Shown in pieces: positions 6,991-14,210 of a DNA stretch of 26,484 bases. The position numbers were made by a program, and so were the translations under genes. The notes under the pieces were generated by a model. It ran no database searches. It was not told where the DNA came from and saw only the letters and a list, made by a program, of their open reading frames with translations. The stretch is from JBJELF01 sp051879015 (lineage in GTDB: Bacteria > Bacillota > Clostridia > Lachnospirales > Lachnospiraceae): positions 1 to 26,484 of the forward strand of contig JBJELF010000027.1 in NCBI GenBank assembly GCA_051879015.1, read 5' to 3'. Numbering within the stretch: the stretch's first letter is position 1; each line of letters begins with the position of its first letter.

Positions 6991-8114
6991 GTATTGTACT
7001 GTTGATTGTAGGAGCTGCGCTGTTGTTTTGGCTTCAGAATCGAATTTATCAAAACTATTGGGAGGAGGGACTCAGCGCAGAGATTTATTTTCAAGGACAG
7101 CCGGCAGTAGAAGGGGAGCGAGCGATTGTGACGGAGACGGTGACGAATCGTAAAATGTTACCTCTGCCAGCTTTGACTGTAAAATTTCAGTTTCAGCGTG
7201 ATATTGAGTTTGAAAATATGGACAATGCAAGCGTTTCTGACCGCTGTTACCGAAGTGATATTTTTTCTATTTTATTTTATCAAAAAATTGTCCGCACGCT
7301 AACCATTAATTGTAAAAAAAGAGGTTATTTTACGATTGAAAGTATGGACTTGATTGGCAGTGATTTACTGATGAGTACTGAGCTCGTGACTTCCAGAGAG
7401 CAGTTTACTCAGCTTTATGTCTACCCAAAGTCAGTAAATGTGGAGGCGTTGGATTTGCTTTTTCAGCGTCTGATGGGAGAGATGGTACTGCAGCGCTATC
7501 TCTATCCAGATCCTTTTGAATTTCGTGGAATTCGTGAGTATCAGATTTCAGACCCAATGAATAGTATCAATTGGAATGCCTCTGCCCGCAGTGATGAATT
7601 GATGGTCAATACATACAATACAACGAATTCGCAGGAAATTATTTTTTTGTTGGATGTAGAGGATGAGACCGTCTGGAAATATGATGCACTTCATGAGGAG
7701 GGGATTCGTTTAGTGGCGGCTTTGGCAGATAAATTTTTGGCAGAAAATATATTGGTCAGTCTCTTTAGTAATGGACGTGATGTGATTACAAAAGAGACCG
7801 TCAATTTGACCGCAGGTACAGGAAATCAGCAGATGACAGCCATCTACGAGGCGTTGGCTCGTGTGGATTTAACGCAGGAGCCAATGCGTTTTGTGGAGAT
7901 GGCGGCAGAATTATTGACGGAGAAGGTTAACGATGCGGTGCTGATTTTTATTTCTAGTTCTCAAAATAAAAGCACGGTGCAGGCATTTGAAAAATTAGCA
8001 TTGCGTTTTCCTGGGGCTCGATGGATTCTTCCCTTGCACTACGAGATGGAGATGAAGATAACTGATAGCGGCGGTTATGAGGTGATTCGGTGGGAGGTGG
8101 CATATGAGTCGTAA
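6987..8114 (+). CDS. DUF58 domain protein, MoxR partner
   Basis: This 375-residue protein begins with a hydrophobic segment (about residues 2-16), so it is probably membrane-anchored. A beta-rich region follows (about 25-140). The DUF58 signature REYQISDPMNSINWNASAR lies near residues 188-206. After it comes a von Willebrand A-like fold starting IIFLLDVEDE and running to about residue 350. DUF58 proteins are encoded beside MoxR throughout bacteria and are thought to be its partner or client, often in envelope functions. The gene shares 4 nt with moxR and 11 nt with the downstream membrane-protein gene, whose ribosome site GGGAGGTGG lies within its 3' end. No biochemical activity can be assigned. 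Confidence 0.88.
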   Translation: MSIVLLIVGAALLFWLQNRIYQNYWEEGLSAEIYFQGQPAVEGERAIVTETVTNRKMLPLPALTVKFQFQRDIEFENMDNASVSDRCYRSDIFSILFYQKIVRTLTINCKKRGYFTIESMDLIGSDLLMSTELVTSREQFTQLYVYPKSVNVEALDLLFQRLMGEMVLQRYLYPDPFEFRGIREYQISDPMNSINWNASARSDELMVNTYNTTNSQEIIFLLDVEDETVWKYDALHEEGIRLVAALADKFLAENILVSLFSNGRDVITKETVNLTAGTGNQQMTAIYEALARVDLTQEPMRFVEMAAELLTEKVNDAVLIFISSSQNKSTVQAFEKLALRFPGARWILPLHYEMEMKITDSGGYEVIRWEVAYES

Positions 8115-9345
8115 GGTCATATTTTTTACAAAAATGATGCATGGAACTTTGATTTTTGCTGCTGTAATGAGTTTTTTTACCGGATTTTTTCCAGAGGCTC
8201 AGTTATTGCCAATGTGGATTTGCTATGGTATTTGTATTCCAATTTTGATAGGTTATCTGTCGGTGGAATTTTTGCCTCATCTATGGCAGTATTTGACGAT
8301 ATGTACTGCGACGGGGATGGCTATTTGGTACGGAGTACCAAATGTATACTATCAATACTTATTTTTGATTTCATCGGTGGTAGTGTTTTTTATCTATTTA
8401 GTGGCGAGAGTGAGAGAGGAAGAAAGTTTTTTTGAGAAACCTCATTATCTTTGTATGATTGTTTTTTTCATCATCTATGTGTTGGGGCTATATATGCAGA
8501 GGGAGAATGTACGAGAATTTGTCTATCGCAGTGCATTTCTCTATATGATGTGCTATGCGGTTTATGTCAATCAAGTGAATTTTTTGCATTATTTGTCTTT
8601 AAATAAAGAGACATCCAATTTTCCGCTGCAGCAGATGACCATGGTAAATAATGTAATGTTGGGATTATTTCTGTTAATTTTAATGTTAGCCATGATTTTT
8701 CTGCCAGCATCGGGATTAGATAAATTGCTGATGCAGTTTGGCAGTCTGTTGTTGGCGGGTATTCGCTATTTGGTAGGGTTGCTTAGCAAGGAGTCGGAAC
8801 CGCAAGGGGAACAGATAGAAGAGACTGCTGCTTCCAATGAGACGGGACTGGAAGGACTGGGCGAGCAAGAGCCTCCTCCAGCTTGGGCGGAGGTTCTCTC
8901 TAACTTGATTACCAGTTTGATTGTAATTGCTTTTTTTGTGGCAGTAGTGGGTGGCATTTTGTATGGCAGTTATCGTTTGTATAAGGCTTTTGACCAAAAA
9001 TTATCCGATAGGAATGGGGATAAGAGAGAGTTTTTGCCCACCCAGACCAAGTCAGAATGGGCTTTTGATGGACAGAGCGATTTTCTTTTTAAGAAGAAAA
9101 CATTGTGGTTTGATTTTTCTGTAACTGCTAGTATTCGCCGTCTGTGGGTAAAAGGACTTAAAAGCCACAATCGAGATAAGATTGAGGATACTTTCACTCC
9201 GAGAGAGCTTCACGACGCGACAGAGTGGGATTCAAGGGAAGCTCATTTTCTGTATGAGAAGGCACGTTACAGTAATGAAGAATTAACAAAAGAAGATTTG
9301 GAACAGATGAGACAGGCTGTGCGGGAAGGCGGAAAAAAAGCGTAG
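8104..9345 (+). CDS. Polytopic membrane protein with TgpA/DUF4129-like tail
   Basis: A 413-residue integral membrane protein. I count roughly eight hydrophobic segments in residues 8-230, a Glu-rich acidic loop (about 232-262), a further transmembrane segment (about 265-290) and a cytosolic C-terminus. The tail contains FTPRELHDATEW then LYEKARYSNEELTKEDLEQM, resembling the DUF4129 tail of TgpA-type proteins. In the usual MoxR-DUF58-TgpA arrangement a transglutaminase-like domain sits between the membrane segments and that tail. Here the corresponding region is only a short acidic loop and no Cys-His-Asp set is visible. It is translationally coupled to the DUF58 gene and ends the operon. Function unknown; a membrane partner of the MoxR system is the reasonable inference. 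Confidence 0.75.
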   Translation: MSRKVIFFTKMMHGTLIFAAVMSFFTGFFPEAQLLPMWICYGICIPILIGYLSVEFLPHLWQYLTICTATGMAIWYGVPNVYYQYLFLISSVVVFFIYLVARVREEESFFEKPHYLCMIVFFIIYVLGLYMQRENVREFVYRSAFLYMMCYAVYVNQVNFLHYLSLNKETSNFPLQQMTMVNNVMLGLFLLILMLAMIFLPASGLDKLLMQFGSLLLAGIRYLVGLLSKESEPQGEQIEETAASNETGLEGLGEQEPPPAWAEVLSNLITSLIVIAFFVAVVGGILYGSYRLYKAFDQKLSDRNGDKREFLPTQTKSEWAFDGQSDFLFKKKTLWFDFSVTASIRRLWVKGLKSHNRDKIEDTFTPRELHDATEWDSREAHFLYEKARYSNEELTKEDLEQMRQAVREGGKKA

Positions 9346-9407
9346 AAGATAAAAAAGAGTTATCCTCCAAAATATAAGATTTTTTTGAAAAATGGCAAGA
9401 TAAAAGA

Positions 9408-9436
9408 TTGCATTATCTAAATCTGAATGATATAAT
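9408..9436 (+). promoter_or_regulatory. Promoter of the glycosyltransferase gene
   Basis: -35 TTGCAT (9408-9413), 17 bp, and perfect -10 TATAAT (9431-9436). Transcription should begin near 9443, about 43 nt before the ATG. It separates the glycosyltransferase from the preceding operon, although I see no strong terminator after 9345. Confidence 0.78.
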
Positions 9437-9485
9437 AGTTTTTACGTGAAAACTAAGAAACTAATATATAGGAGATGGCATTCAA

Positions 9486-10559
9486 ATGAAAATTTTTATG
9501 GGTTCAGATAATACAAATAGAGGTGAGGTACCCGCGGTAGTGGAGCAGATTTTATCACATAAATGGAGTGAAGATATTGATATTACCTACGAGTGCATGG
9601 AAATGGGAAATCTCCATTGGATACTTTCATGGAAACGATATTTAGAAAATTGTTCTACAATTCGAAAAGGTGATTTTGATATCATTTATTTTCATGTTGC
9701 CGATGTGAGCTATTTGAGTGAAATTTGTAAGCTGGTGAAGAAATCAAAGGAGTATGATAAAAAAATTATTTTGCATATGCATAGTACGCAATGGATGGAA
9801 TTTTATAGAAATCTTCTTGTTGACAAAGAAGAAAAAAAAGAATTTAAAAGATGTCTTGAATTGGCAGATCGAGTCATTGTGATTGGAGAATCCGCTATGA
9901 ATTTTGCAAAGAGAGAGTTTCCGGACATCAATGTGACAGTTTTGCATTATGGAGTAAAAATGCCTAAGGATATAGACTATACAGTTCAGGAAAAAAGAGT
10001 ATTTGTGTATTCAGATGAAATGATAGCTTATAAAGGAATGGGCGGATTACTGGAGTCTATTGAAAAATTAGATGATGAGCATAGAAACAGAATGCAGTTT
10101 ATTGCGGAAGGTAAAGGCAGAGATGTTGATTTGATGGAAGCATACTGTAAGTTGGCTTATCTGGAGGATACAGTACAGTTTGTTGGTAAATTAAGTGCCA
10201 AAGAGAAGGATGAATTGATGAAAAAAGCGAGTGTGGCAATACTTCCATTTTATACGGAGGAACTGCCGAAAAGCGTTTTGGAAGGAATTAGCTATGGTCT
10301 GCCAGTCATCAGTACAAGAGTGGGAAGTATCTCAGAGGCTGTTAAGGAACATGAAAATGGTTGGTTGGTTGCCGGAAAAGATTTGGAAAACAAAGAGATG
10401 GTTGCGGCATTGAAGATGATTATTGATGAAGATGAGGAAACTTTAAAGAAGTATTCCAAAAAATCCCGATCTCTTGCAGAAGAGTTGTTTGAGGAGCGTT
10501 ATTTTTTTGAAGGCTTAGAGAAGATTTTCCGAGAAGTGTATGAGGAAAAAAATAATTAA
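9486..10559 (+). CDS. GT4-type glycosyltransferase
   Basis: A 357-residue GT-B-fold enzyme of the family 4 kind, transferring a sugar from a nucleotide donor with retention of configuration. The N-terminal acceptor half (1-170) contains a Rossmann-like run ending DIIYFHVADVSYL and KKIILHMHS. The C-terminal donor half carries YKGMGGLLESI, then the EX7E motif in EELPKSVLEGISYGLPV and the trailing TRVGSISEAV. No membrane segment or signal peptide is seen. The ATG follows GGAG (9471-9474). It has its own promoter, no glycan-gene neighbours, and looks more AT-rich than the genes around it, which could mean separate acquisition. Donor and acceptor cannot be predicted. Confidence 0.88.
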   Translation: MKIFMGSDNTNRGEVPAVVEQILSHKWSEDIDITYECMEMGNLHWILSWKRYLENCSTIRKGDFDIIYFHVADVSYLSEICKLVKKSKEYDKKIILHMHSTQWMEFYRNLLVDKEEKKEFKRCLELADRVIVIGESAMNFAKREFPDINVTVLHYGVKMPKDIDYTVQEKRVFVYSDEMIAYKGMGGLLESIEKLDDEHRNRMQFIAEGKGRDVDLMEAYCKLAYLEDTVQFVGKLSAKEKDELMKKASVAILPFYTEELPKSVLEGISYGLPVISTRVGSISEAVKEHENGWLVAGKDLENKEMVAALKMIIDEDEETLKKYSKKSRSLAEELFEERYFFEGLEKIFREVYEEKNN

Positions 10560-10575
10560 AAAGATTAACATGAAG

Positions 10576-10602
10576 GCCACCGCTTCGGAAGGGAGCGGCG
10601 GC
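10576..10602. other. GC-rich hairpin between convergent genes
   Basis: GCC-A-CCGCT (10576-10584) pairs with AGCGG-C-GGC (10594-10602) around a 9-nt loop, with one mismatch. It lies in the 113-nt gap between the glycosyltransferase and the deacetylase, which is far richer in GC than its surroundings up to about 10660. On the minus strand the hairpin is followed, nine or so bases later, by a T-rich run, so it could terminate the deacetylase transcript. On the plus strand there is no T-tract. A second short palindrome, CTGAA-CA-TTCAG, is at 10636-10647. Confidence 0.45.
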
Positions 10603-10672
10603 ACTCTAGATGGCTCGGTCGTGGGATGGATATAGCTGAACATTCAGGGGCATCGTAGCGTAGGATAAGTGA

Positions 10673-11440
10673 TTATTTGGAAAATTGCTTTCCGGTGTGA
10701 TCTAGATAATAATTTTCAGTCAATACAAGCTGGCTTAGAGGCACAAAGGTGTAGCCCTTTTGCTTGAGTTGAATGAGCATGCGTTCAAGGGCTTGTGCAG
10801 TGTATTTGGTGCCATTGTGCATCAAAATAATAGCGCCATTTTCTAATTCTTTATGATTGATTACGGTATCAATGATAGATTCTACTCCATAATTCTTCCA
10901 GTCGAGAGAGTCAACGGACCACTGAACGGAGATATAACCTGCACTTTGAGCAGTCAAAATGACGGCATTGTTATAAGCTCCGTAAGGTGGACGAAAAAAT
11001 TTCATTTCTACTTGGAATTTTTCTTTTACTTTTTGATGTAATGTATTGAGTTCTTCGAGCTGTTCTTCTACCGATAAGGTTGTCATATCTTTATGTTTAT
11101 TTCCGTGGTTGCCCAATTCATGCCCTTGATCCAGTATTTTTTGTACTTCCTCAGGATATTGGTCGAGAAATTCTCCTGTAATGAAAAAACAGGCGGAAAC
11201 CTGGTGTTTGCTTAAAATGGCGAGGATTGCATCTAAATCTTCATTTCCCCAAGCAGCATCGAAGGTGAGAGAAATCTGAGGTTTGGATGTATCTACACAG
11301 TAGACGGGCAGCTCACGGTTTCCGACGGTGTGGCTGACTTCATTGACAGTGGGAAGAACGGCGAAGAGTCCAATGAGCAGAATCATGACAAGGCAGCCTA
11401 TTAATGCCTGCTCTAAAAAAGATTGCAGTTTGTGATTCAT
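10673..11440 (-). CDS. PdaB-like polysaccharide deacetylase
   Basis: A 255-residue family 4 carbohydrate esterase (NodB fold) with an N-terminal membrane anchor (about residues 11-31), so its domain should face outward. The catalytic-base motif reads TFDAAWGNED (Asp61), the variant typical of PdaB-type spore proteins. The second Asp of the canonical TFDDG is Ala62. The zinc-ligand motif HELGNHGNKH (His112, His116) and FFRPPYGAYN are present. In Bacillus, pdaB supports spore stability, which fits the sporulation genes nearby, but the substrate here is inferred. The start is the ATG at 11440 (MNHKLQSF); extending the frame to 11554 would run into dapF. The ribosome site is weak (GGAT). It is the only minus-strand gene and is divergent from dapF. 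Confidence 0.88.
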   Translation of the reverse strand: MNHKLQSFLEQALIGCLVMILLIGLFAVLPTVNEVSHTVGNRELPVYCVDTSKPQISLTFDAAWGNEDLDAILAILSKHQVSACFFITGEFLDQYPEEVQKILDQGHELGNHGNKHKDMTTLSVEEQLEELNTLHQKVKEKFQVEMKFFRPPYGAYNNAVILTAQSAGYISVQWSVDSLDWKNYGVESIIDTVINHKELENGAIILMHNGTKYTAQALERMLIQLKQKGYTFVPLSQLVLTENYYLDHTGKQFSK

Positions 11441-11463
11441 ATTTAAAATCCAAAAACTTTTAG

Positions 11464-11483
11464 TATACCTTATGCAAGGTATA
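11464..11483. promoter_or_regulatory. Perfect inverted repeat, possible operator
   Basis: TATACCTT-ATGC-AAGGTATA is a perfect 8+4+8 palindrome in the divergent region between the deacetylase and dapF. On the minus strand, a -10-like TATACT occupies 11467-11462 with a poor -35 (TTGTTT) 16 bp upstream, so the palindrome would cover the -10 and the spacer. That placement suits a repressor site. No regulator gene is adjacent to suggest which protein binds. Confidence 0.45.
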
Positions 11484-11540
11484 AAACAAAAATGAATGAC
11501 ATATAGTGTGATAAAGTGTAAATAAATGGACAGTGGAAAA

Positions 11541-12347
11541 ATGAAATTTACCAAGATGGAGGCCCTTGGAAATGATTACATCTATGTAAATGCCTTAGAA
11601 GAATCAGTAAGTAGTCCAGAAATTTTAGCAAGAGCAATATGCGATAGGCATTTTGGAGCGGGAGGAGATGGATTAATTTTACTGTGCCCTTCATTAGTGG
11701 CAGATTTTCGTATGGAGATGTACAATGCGGATGGCAGCAGAGGCAAGATGTGTGGAAATGGTATTCGCAGTTTGGCAAAATATGCTTATGTGAAACATAT
11801 TACAGAGAAACAAAAACTGCAGATTGAGACTGATGTGGGCATTCGAGAGGTCTGGTTGGTGGAGCAGCAGGGGAAAATTGAGCAAATCAGAGTTAATATG
11901 GGAAGCCCCTGTCTGGGAGGGATAAGGATTCCTGTGTTAGCCGAAGGTCGAGAGTTTAATTATACTTTTGTTTCCATGGGAAATCCTCATGGTGTTATTT
12001 TTTTGAGAAAGTTAGAAGAATTAGAAGAATTGGATTTAATGAAATATGGAGCGGCCATTGGTGCAAATCCTATTTTTCCTGAGGGTATCAATGTGGAGTT
12101 TGTCTCTATTTTGGATCAACATCATTTAAGACTGCGAGTGTGGGAACGAGGCAGTGGGGAGACCATGGCTTGTGGAACTGGAGCCTGTGCTGCAGTAGCA
12201 GCTGCCAATTGTTTGTTAGCCTGCGAGAAGGAGATGGAGGTGGAGATGACTGGAGGAACGCTGTCTGTTATATGGAATCAAGAGAAAGATGATATGTGGA
12301 TTTGCGGCGGTGCCGAGTTGGTCTATGAGGGGGTATGGTTAAGGTAG
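11541..12347 (+). CDS. dapF: Diaminopimelate epimerase
   Basis: This cofactor-independent racemase converts LL- to meso-diaminopimelate for lysine and peptidoglycan synthesis. The family opening MKFTKMEALGNDY is present. Both catalytic cysteines are in place: Cys71 in KMCGNGIRS and Cys211 in MACGTGACAA. At 268 residues it has the usual length. I chose the ATG at 11541 because the conserved N-terminus begins there and AGTGGA precedes it, although that site is weak. The ATG at 11526 would add five residues and has no ribosome site. No other lysine-pathway gene is nearby. Confidence 0.96.
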   Translation: MKFTKMEALGNDYIYVNALEESVSSPEILARAICDRHFGAGGDGLILLCPSLVADFRMEMYNADGSRGKMCGNGIRSLAKYAYVKHITEKQKLQIETDVGIREVWLVEQQGKIEQIRVNMGSPCLGGIRIPVLAEGREFNYTFVSMGNPHGVIFLRKLEELEELDLMKYGAAIGANPIFPEGINVEFVSILDQHHLRLRVWERGSGETMACGTGACAAVAAANCLLACEKEMEVEMTGGTLSVIWNQEKDDMWICGGAELVYEGVWLR

Positions 12348-12381
12348 AACAGCTGCATTTTGGTATAGTTTTATAAAAGAG

Positions 12382-12410
12382 TTGAAATGAATTGAAAAAT
12401 ATGTTATGAA
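12382..12410 (+). promoter_or_regulatory. Weak candidate promoter of the K+ regulator gene
   Basis: TTGAAA (12382-12387), 17 bp, TATGAA (12405-12410). The -10 is imperfect. It would give a leader of about 100 nt, in which I see no recognisable riboswitch. Confidence 0.35.
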
Positions 12411-12514
12411 TAAATACGTTTAAAGAAAGCGTAGTGATTGGACGGACTGTTACAAGACGGCAAAGCTTTCCTATATGAAAATGGGAAATAACAAATGACG
12501 GAGGAAACAATTCA

Positions 12515-13165
12515 ATGGAAAATATTTTAATTATTGGTATGGGACGATTTGGCAAAAAGCTAGCCTTAGATTTAGTGGCACGCGGCAATGATATTATGGT
12601 TGTTGATATTAATGAAGATAAATTGGAGGATGTGCTTCCTTATGTGTCAAATGTAAAGATTGGCGATTGTACTAATCCGGATGTGTTGAGAAGTTTGGGA
12701 GTAAGAAATTTTGATGCAGTGGTGGTTTGTATCGGAACTAATTTTCAGAGTAGTCTGGAAGTGACTTGTCTGGCAAAAGAACTGGGGGCCAAGTATGTTA
12801 TCAGTAAGGCTACCCGTGATATTCATGCCAAGTTTCTGGCAAGAAATGGGGCGGATGAGATTGTTTATCCAGATCGTGATGTGGCAGAGCGCTTGGCAGT
12901 GCGTATCAGTGCGGCAAATATTTTTGATTATATTGAGTTAAATGAGGATTATTCGATTTATGAGATTTCGGCCTATACACCATGGATTGGAAAAAGTATT
13001 CGACAGCTCAATATTCAGGCAGTATATAATATTAATGTGTTGGCAACGAAGGTGGGAGATGAGGTGAGACCTATGCCATCTGCTGACCATATCTTGACTC
13101 AGGAGGAGCATTTGATGGTGCTTGGAAAAAATACCGATGTGGAAAAGCTTCTAAAGAGAATGTGA
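12515..13165 (+). CDS. TrkA/KtrA-type K+ uptake regulatory subunit
   Basis: A 216-residue cytosolic protein with the two-domain RCK layout of KtrA/TrkA, the nucleotide-gated ring that controls a Trk/Ktr potassium channel. RCK_N (about 1-130) has the Rossmann motif GMGRFG (8-13) and the acidic Asp31 that binds the adenosine ribose. RCK_C (about 135-216) begins near YSIYEISAYTPWIGKS. The ATG follows GGAGG (12500-12504) at a spacing of 10. The expected membrane partner (KtrB/TrkH) is not adjacent: dapF precedes it and a terminator follows, so it is an orphan subunit here. KtrA-type is favoured over TrkA because there is a single RCK pair. Confidence 0.9.
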   Translation: MENILIIGMGRFGKKLALDLVARGNDIMVVDINEDKLEDVLPYVSNVKIGDCTNPDVLRSLGVRNFDAVVVCIGTNFQSSLEVTCLAKELGAKYVISKATRDIHAKFLARNGADEIVYPDRDVAERLAVRISAANIFDYIELNEDYSIYEISAYTPWIGKSIRQLNIQAVYNINVLATKVGDEVRPMPSADHILTQEEHLMVLGKNTDVEKLLKRM

Positions 13166-13231
13166 ACAGCTTAGATTTATGACAAGGAAAAAGTGATATT
13201 GAAATAACGACAAGAGATAAAGTAATTTGCA

Positions 13232-13281
13232 GGAAGAGAACTCAAATTTGGTCGAAATATGAGAGTTTTCTTCCTTTTTTT
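13232..13281 (+). terminator. Rho-independent terminator after the K+ regulator
   Basis: GGAAGAGAACTC (13232-13243) pairs with GAGTTTTCTTCC (13263-13274) over 12 bp with one G-T wobble, and is followed by seven T. The 19-nt loop contains GGTCGAA, one mismatch from the Spo0A box TGTCGAA, about 90 bp upstream of the spoIIGA -35. Confidence 0.9.
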
Positions 13282-13343
13282 GGCTAAAAATAGACAAATA
13301 AAGGTGAAATGGACGGTCAAAATAATTTATTTGGCACCAGTTT

Positions 13344-13376
13344 TTGACATATTTCTTAATGATTTAATAGTATAAT
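13344..13376 (+). promoter_or_regulatory. spoIIG promoter with 21-bp spacer
   Basis: Consensus boxes TTGACA (13344-13349) and TATAAT (13371-13376) are 21 bp apart instead of 17. The Bacillus subtilis spoIIG promoter is well known for similarly over-long spacing (22 bp) and for needing phosphorylated Spo0A. Candidate 0A boxes are GGTCGAA (13250-13256), GGTCAAA (13315-13321) and, on the minus strand across the -35, TGTCAAA (13343-13349). Transcription should start at about 13383, the A of the spoIIGA ATG. Confidence 0.65.
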
Positions 13377-13382
13377 TGGGCT

Positions 13383-14204
13383 ATGATTTACATAGATAGT
13401 TATTTCTTTTTAAACGTATGGATGAATCTTCTTGTTTTGATGATATATGGAAGTGTGCGGCAATATAAAATCAAGATGAGAAGAATTTTCATGTCTGCGG
13501 CTTCTGGAGGAGCAGGGGCATGTATTCTATTGTTTTTGCCGGCATCAGTGTACATGATAGGTGGAATTATTCTGGGAGTGTTGATGAGCAGAATTGCATA
13601 TCCCATTCATGGAGTGAAACAGACATTTAGTGAAGGAATTTTATTGTTTGTGTCAGCATGTGGGCTGGGAGGAGTGCTTTATGTAATCTATTATCATGAT
13701 TTCCATACAGGTATGAAGGTACTTTCTACAAAATGGCTGATGTTTCAGTTGTTTTGGTTAGTTCCAGTAATATTGATTGGAATATTTGTTGTGAGACGAA
13801 TAAACAAAAAGCAAAAGCCTATTTACCGTGTGATTTTAAGTTATCAAGGAAAAGAGATTGAAACTCAAGGTTTATGGGATACAGGGAATCGATTAGTCAC
13901 AGCAGGCGGAAGTCCAGTTAGCTTAGCAGAAAGGAGATTACTTTGTCAATTAGTGCCTGAAGAAGTATATCAGGCGCTAGAGGAGTGGCCAAATCATTCT
14001 ACGCTAGAAGGAGTCTTGATTATTCCAATTCTTTATCAGTGTATTGGAACAGAGCAAGGGTTATTACCAGCGATTCGTATCTCGAAAATGACGATTTTTA
14101 GGGAAAATGGGACAATCACTGTCAAGAATCCCGTAATCGGAGTGGGAAATCATAAATTTTCAAACCACAATCAATATCAAATGATATTAAATTCGGAGGT
14201 ATAA
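13383..14204 (+). CDS. spoIIGA: Sporulation sigma-E factor-processing peptidase
   Basis: This is a membrane-embedded aspartic protease of the mother cell that removes the pro-segment of sigma-E after receiving the forespore SpoIIR signal. The 273-residue protein has about five hydrophobic segments in residues 1-135, starting MIYIDSYFFLNVWMNLLVL as in the family. A cytosolic protease domain follows, with Asp166 in the motif WDTGNRL. The later motif IPILYQCIGTEQGLLP also fits. The first ATG is supported by homology of the N-terminus, yet there is no ribosome site before it and the promoter -10 ends only 6 nt upstream. The sigE ribosome site overlaps its last codons. Confidence 0.94.
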   Translation: MIYIDSYFFLNVWMNLLVLMIYGSVRQYKIKMRRIFMSAASGGAGACILLFLPASVYMIGGIILGVLMSRIAYPIHGVKQTFSEGILLFVSACGLGGVLYVIYYHDFHTGMKVLSTKWLMFQLFWLVPVILIGIFVVRRINKKQKPIYRVILSYQGKEIETQGLWDTGNRLVTAGGSPVSLAERRLLCQLVPEEVYQALEEWPNHSTLEGVLIIPILYQCIGTEQGLLPAIRISKMTIFRENGTITVKNPVIGVGNHKFSNHNQYQMILNSEV

Positions 14205-14210
14205 GGTATA

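Noticed and set aside
10570..10635. 21-codon frame in the GC-rich gap after the glycosyltransferase.
   Set aside because: No ribosome site or promoter; it overlaps the hairpin and looks accidental.
12348..12514. Possible c-di-AMP riboswitch before the K+ regulator gene.
   Set aside because: The leader is about 100 nt and I could not trace the paired elements of that class.
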